This document shows positions 61,878-64,000 of a stretch of DNA of 64,000 nucleotides, one piece after another (positions within the stretch are counted from its first letter, which is position 1; every line of letters begins with the position of its first letter). The DNA is from Mycolicibacterium parafortuitum. Its GTDB lineage: Bacteria; Actinomycetota; Actinomycetes; Mycobacteriales; Mycobacteriaceae. The notes beneath the pieces are model-generated. The model did not search any database. It worked only from the letters and a program-made list of their open reading frames with translations, and was not told the DNA's origin. The position numbers and the translations under genes are program-made. The stretch covers positions 1,240,001 through 1,304,000 of the forward strand of contig NZ_AP022598.1 in assembly GCF_010725485.1 (NCBI RefSeq). The letters are read 5' to 3'.

Positions 61878-63174
61878 ACGAATCGGCGCCCTGCTCGCGG
61901 CGTCGGCGGTGCTGGCCGGATGCGCGGAGTCCCCGCAGACAGCCGAGACCACGACACCGCCACCGGCCACCCCGGAGACGACGGCCGCCACCCCGGCCGC
62001 CGGATTCGGGTCCGTCGCCGTCGAGGTCCGCGACGGCCTGACCGAGGCGCCGTTCGACGAACCCCGCGAAGCCGTGGTCCCCGACGGCTGGACGATGTCG
62101 GTGTGGGCGCGCACGTCGCGGCCGCGCCTGATGGCCTGGGCACCCGACGGGACACTGCTGGTCTCGGTGCCCAGCACCGGCCACGTACTGCGGTACGTGC
62201 CGCGCGGTGACGACGCGCCCGAGGAGTCCGTGCTGCTCGACGATCTCGACGAACCGCACGGGCTGGCCTTCGACGGCGCCACGCTGTACGTCGCCGAAAG
62301 CGACCAGGTCAACGCCTACGACTATGCCGACGGTGCGGCGAGGAGCGCGCGCGTGGTCGCCGGCGGGCTGCCCGATGACCGCAGCCCGGATCTGCGGGGC
62401 GCGTACTCCCACGTGCTCAAGAGCGTCGCCGTCGGACCCGACGGCGCGGTGTACTTCTCCATTGGTTCCACGGGAAACATTTCCGCAGGCGACCGGACCG
62501 CGACGCCGCCACGGGCGACCATCATGCGGGTGCCGCCCGGCGGCGGGCCCGCCGAGCCGTTCGCGACCGGCGTCCGCAACGGCACCGGGCTGGCCGTCGC
62601 CCCCGACGGCGCGGTCTGGATCGCCAACAACGGGCGTGACAACGTCGCGTTCCCTGAACCAGGGCCGTCCTACGGCAAGGTGCTGCCCGACTACGTCGGC
62701 GACAACCCGCCCGAGCAGGTCGCCAAGCTCACCCCAGGCCGCGAGCTCGGCTGGCCGTACTGCAACAACGTCGGCGGACCGGCCGACCTGCCGTTCGTCC
62801 GCGACGTCCAGACCAACCCCGACGGCGCGCAGCTCGACTGTGATGCGCTGCCGGCGGTCGAGCAGAGCATGGGGGCGCATTCGGCGCCCCTGGGCCTGAG
62901 CTTCACCGACGGCGAGTTGCCCGAGCCGTTCGCGCGGGGTGCGCTCGTCGGCGTGCACGGGTCGTGGAACCGGCAGCCACCGCGCGCCCCCGAGGTGTCG
63001 TTCTATCCGTGGCGCGACGGTGGGCTCGGCGATCAGCAGACCCTCGTCGGCGGCTTCCAGGCCGAGGACGGCTCCCGCTGGGGCCGGCCGGTGGCCGCGG
63101 TCGTCGGGCCCGACGGCGCGGTCTATATCACCGACGACGCCGCCGACGCGATCTACCGGTTGACGCCGGGTTAG
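61855..63174 (+). CDS. sugar/sorbosone-dehydrogenase-like beta-propeller lipoprotein
   Basis: 439 residues; ATG 61855 inside the pirin gene (23-base overlap); GTG 61867 is an alternative. Signal peptide with lipobox SAVLAGC, lipid on Cys 23, then a Thr/Pro-rich linker (about 25-50). Repeats such as GVHGSWNRQPP, EPHGLAFDGATLYVAE and GPDGAVYFSIGSTGN mark the soluble glucose/sorbosone dehydrogenase propeller. PQQ dependence is uncertain. Extracytoplasmic; coupled to pirin. Confidence 0.82.
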   Translation: MRDSVPHRRIGALLAASAVLAGCAESPQTAETTTPPPATPETTAATPAAGFGSVAVEVRDGLTEAPFDEPREAVVPDGWTMSVWARTSRPRLMAWAPDGTLLVSVPSTGHVLRYVPRGDDAPEESVLLDDLDEPHGLAFDGATLYVAESDQVNAYDYADGAARSARVVAGGLPDDRSPDLRGAYSHVLKSVAVGPDGAVYFSIGSTGNISAGDRTATPPRATIMRVPPGGGPAEPFATGVRNGTGLAVAPDGAVWIANNGRDNVAFPEPGPSYGKVLPDYVGDNPPEQVAKLTPGRELGWPYCNNVGGPADLPFVRDVQTNPDGAQLDCDALPAVEQSMGAHSAPLGLSFTDGELPEPFARGALVGVHGSWNRQPPRAPEVSFYPWRDGGLGDQQTLVGGFQAEDGSRWGRPVAAVVGPDGAVYITDDAADAIYRLTPG

Positions 63175-63195
63175 CCACCGCGCCCCTCTACTCCC

Positions 63196-63257
63196 CGCGA
63201 GCGTGCGTGTCTGCGGCCGACACGCCGGACAATTGCGCGCCTTCACGCACGCTCGCG
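63196..63257. repeat. hairpin with 14-base perfect arms, likely bidirectional terminator
   Basis: CGCGAGCGTGCGTG (63196-63209) and CACGCACGCTCGCG (63244-63257) enclose a 34-base loop. It fills the 83-base gap between the convergent dehydrogenase-like and SRPBCC genes, ending at the SRPBCC stop codon. GCGAGCGTGCGTG-type palindromes are a recurring mycobacterial intergenic element; here it probably ends transcription from both sides. Confidence 0.65.
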
Positions 63258-63704
63258 CTATTTGTCGACCGTCGCGAGCCTGTTCAGGACCGACGACATC
63301 CGCCGCTCGATGTCGGCGGCCCGTTTCTGCAGCACCAGCGTTATCAGCGGGCGGAAAATCCTTGCGGTGCCATAGGTTTCGAGATCAGATCGGTAGGTGA
63401 TCGTCGACCCAGCGCGTTTGGGTTCGACCGTGATGGTGTCGGTGATCCGCGCGGACTGGTTCTCGCCGACGAACACCAGCCGGCGATCGGTGACGTCGTC
63501 GAGCCGGAACGTGAGCTCCACCGTCAAACCCAGCAGCTTGCACACGTTGTGCCAGTAGGCGCCCTCGGCGATGGGGCCGGCGTCGATGCGATCACAACTG
63601 CGGGTGCCGGGATCCCACTGCTCGGTGTGGCGGAAGTCTTTGAGGTAGTCCAGCGTCAGCGCAGGCGCCAATTCGACGGTGAAGGTTCGGGAGACGGCGG
63701 ACAT
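63258..63704 (-). CDS. SRPBCC-family protein
   Basis: 148 residues from ATG 63704; an upstream GTG (63737) is less likely. MSAVSRTFTVELAPALTLDY, then IVHKVCK-like IWHNVCKLL region and VFVGENQSARITDTI follow the Bet v1/START-like fold. Probably binds a lipid or aromatic ligand. The gene ends at the hairpin 63196-63257. No operon partner is visible. Confidence 0.75.
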   Translation of the reverse strand: MSAVSRTFTVELAPALTLDYLKDFRHTEQWDPGTRSCDRIDAGPIAEGAYWHNVCKLLGLTVELTFRLDDVTDRRLVFVGENQSARITDTITVEPKRAGSTITYRSDLETYGTARIFRPLITLVLQKRAADIERRMSSVLNRLATVDK

Positions 63705-63816
63705 GTCTTCCGGATACCCGTTGCGCCGATCGCCCACCCGGATCAGGCGTTGTGCCTGACAGCAAAGGCGACGGCGACCTGCTCGGAATCATCCTGTGAT
63801 GCCTCTGTGACGAAAG

Positions 63817-63844
63817 TTGACAGTGGTTCTGCTGGGATTATTGT
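63817..63844 (+). promoter_or_regulatory. putative sigma-70-type promoter
   Basis: TTGACA (63817-63822) and TATTGT (63839-63844) are separated by 16 bases, about 38 bases before the GTG of the secreted-protein gene at 63882. Confidence 0.5.
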
Positions 63845-63881
63845 TATTACGCCTGATCCGTAGTCCCGATAGGAGCCGCCG

Positions 63882-64000
63882 GTGACGACTCCGACCGCAA
63901 ACATCCGGCACCTCCTGGCCACCGCCCGAGTGCTCGCCGCCGCGACGATGTGTGCCGCCGTGCTCGCCACGGCCGGTGCCCCGCAGGCGCACGCCGCCAG
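63882..64000 (+). CDS. secreted protein, N-terminus only (cut by window end)
   Basis: GTG 63882 with AGGAG upstream and the promoter-like hexamers at 63817. The 39 complete codons encode a signal peptide: MTTPTANIRHLL, hydrophobic core VLAAATMCAAVLATAG, and an APQAHAA cleavage region. The mature protein lies beyond base 64000 and cannot be identified. Confidence 0.7.
   Translation, partial: MTTPTANIRHLLATARVLAAATMCAAVLATAGAPQAHAA

Overview
This is a GC-rich, densely coded actinobacterial chromosome segment, most likely from a rapidly growing Mycobacterium (Mycolicibacterium). The evidence is codon bias, frequent GTG starts with 4-base stop/start overlaps, many FadE, P450, CoA-transferase and F420 genes, an NDMA-type alcohol dehydrogenase, and a monoacylglycerol lipase / SigG / pirin block that matches the M. 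tuberculosis Rv0183-Rv0181c neighbourhood. I saw no rRNA, tRNA, insertion sequence, CRISPR array or origin. No gene-free stretch exceeds about 215 bases; the longest is 45631-45845.

Region 1 (1 to about 39060) is a large lipid or steroid-like catabolic island. It encodes acyl-CoA dehydrogenases, two metal-dependent amidohydrolases, an F420-type luciferase-like oxidoreductase, type III CoA-transferases, an acyl-CoA ligase, four cytochromes P450, six SDRs, three DapB-like dehydrogenases, two aldehyde dehydrogenases, an NDMA-type alcohol dehydrogenase and three TetR regulators. Its core (11249-17449) resembles the mycobacterial igr/cholesterol side-chain operon: P450, two acyl-CoA dehydrogenases, a ChsH2-like protein split into separate MaoC and DUF35 genes, a ChsH1-like hydratase, and an Ltp2-like aldolase. 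With the divergent aldehyde dehydrogenase and CoA-transferase genes this would give a route from terminal hydroxylation to retro-aldol cleavage of a branched side chain. A recurring inverted repeat (GAGAAT-N4-ATTCTC and the variant GATAAC-N4-GTTCTC) lies in six promoter regions of the island between 2171 and 27616. It points to a local regulon that seems not to include the igr-like operon.

Region 2 (39143-46739) holds a secreted GH114-like protein and a minus-strand operon of NCS1 permease, ureohydrolase, TPP-dependent decarboxylase-like enzyme and sodium:solute symporter. A double-domain Lrp/AsnC regulator is divergent from it. This looks like uptake and catabolism of arginine or guanidino compounds.

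Region 3 (46729-51724) has a berberine-bridge-type flavoenzyme, a DAPG-hydrolase-like protein and two SRPBCC proteins under a divergent IclR regulator, followed by a Fic protein preceded by a 32-base perfect inverted repeat.

Region 4 (51737-64000) carries an NmrA-like/SnoaL pair with a divergent TetR, a YbjL/AspT-type transporter, a DUF2786/metallohydrolase/methyltransferase operon, the lipase/SigG/MarR/pirin block, a sugar-dehydrogenase-like lipoprotein, an SRPBCC protein and the start of a secreted protein cut by the window edge.
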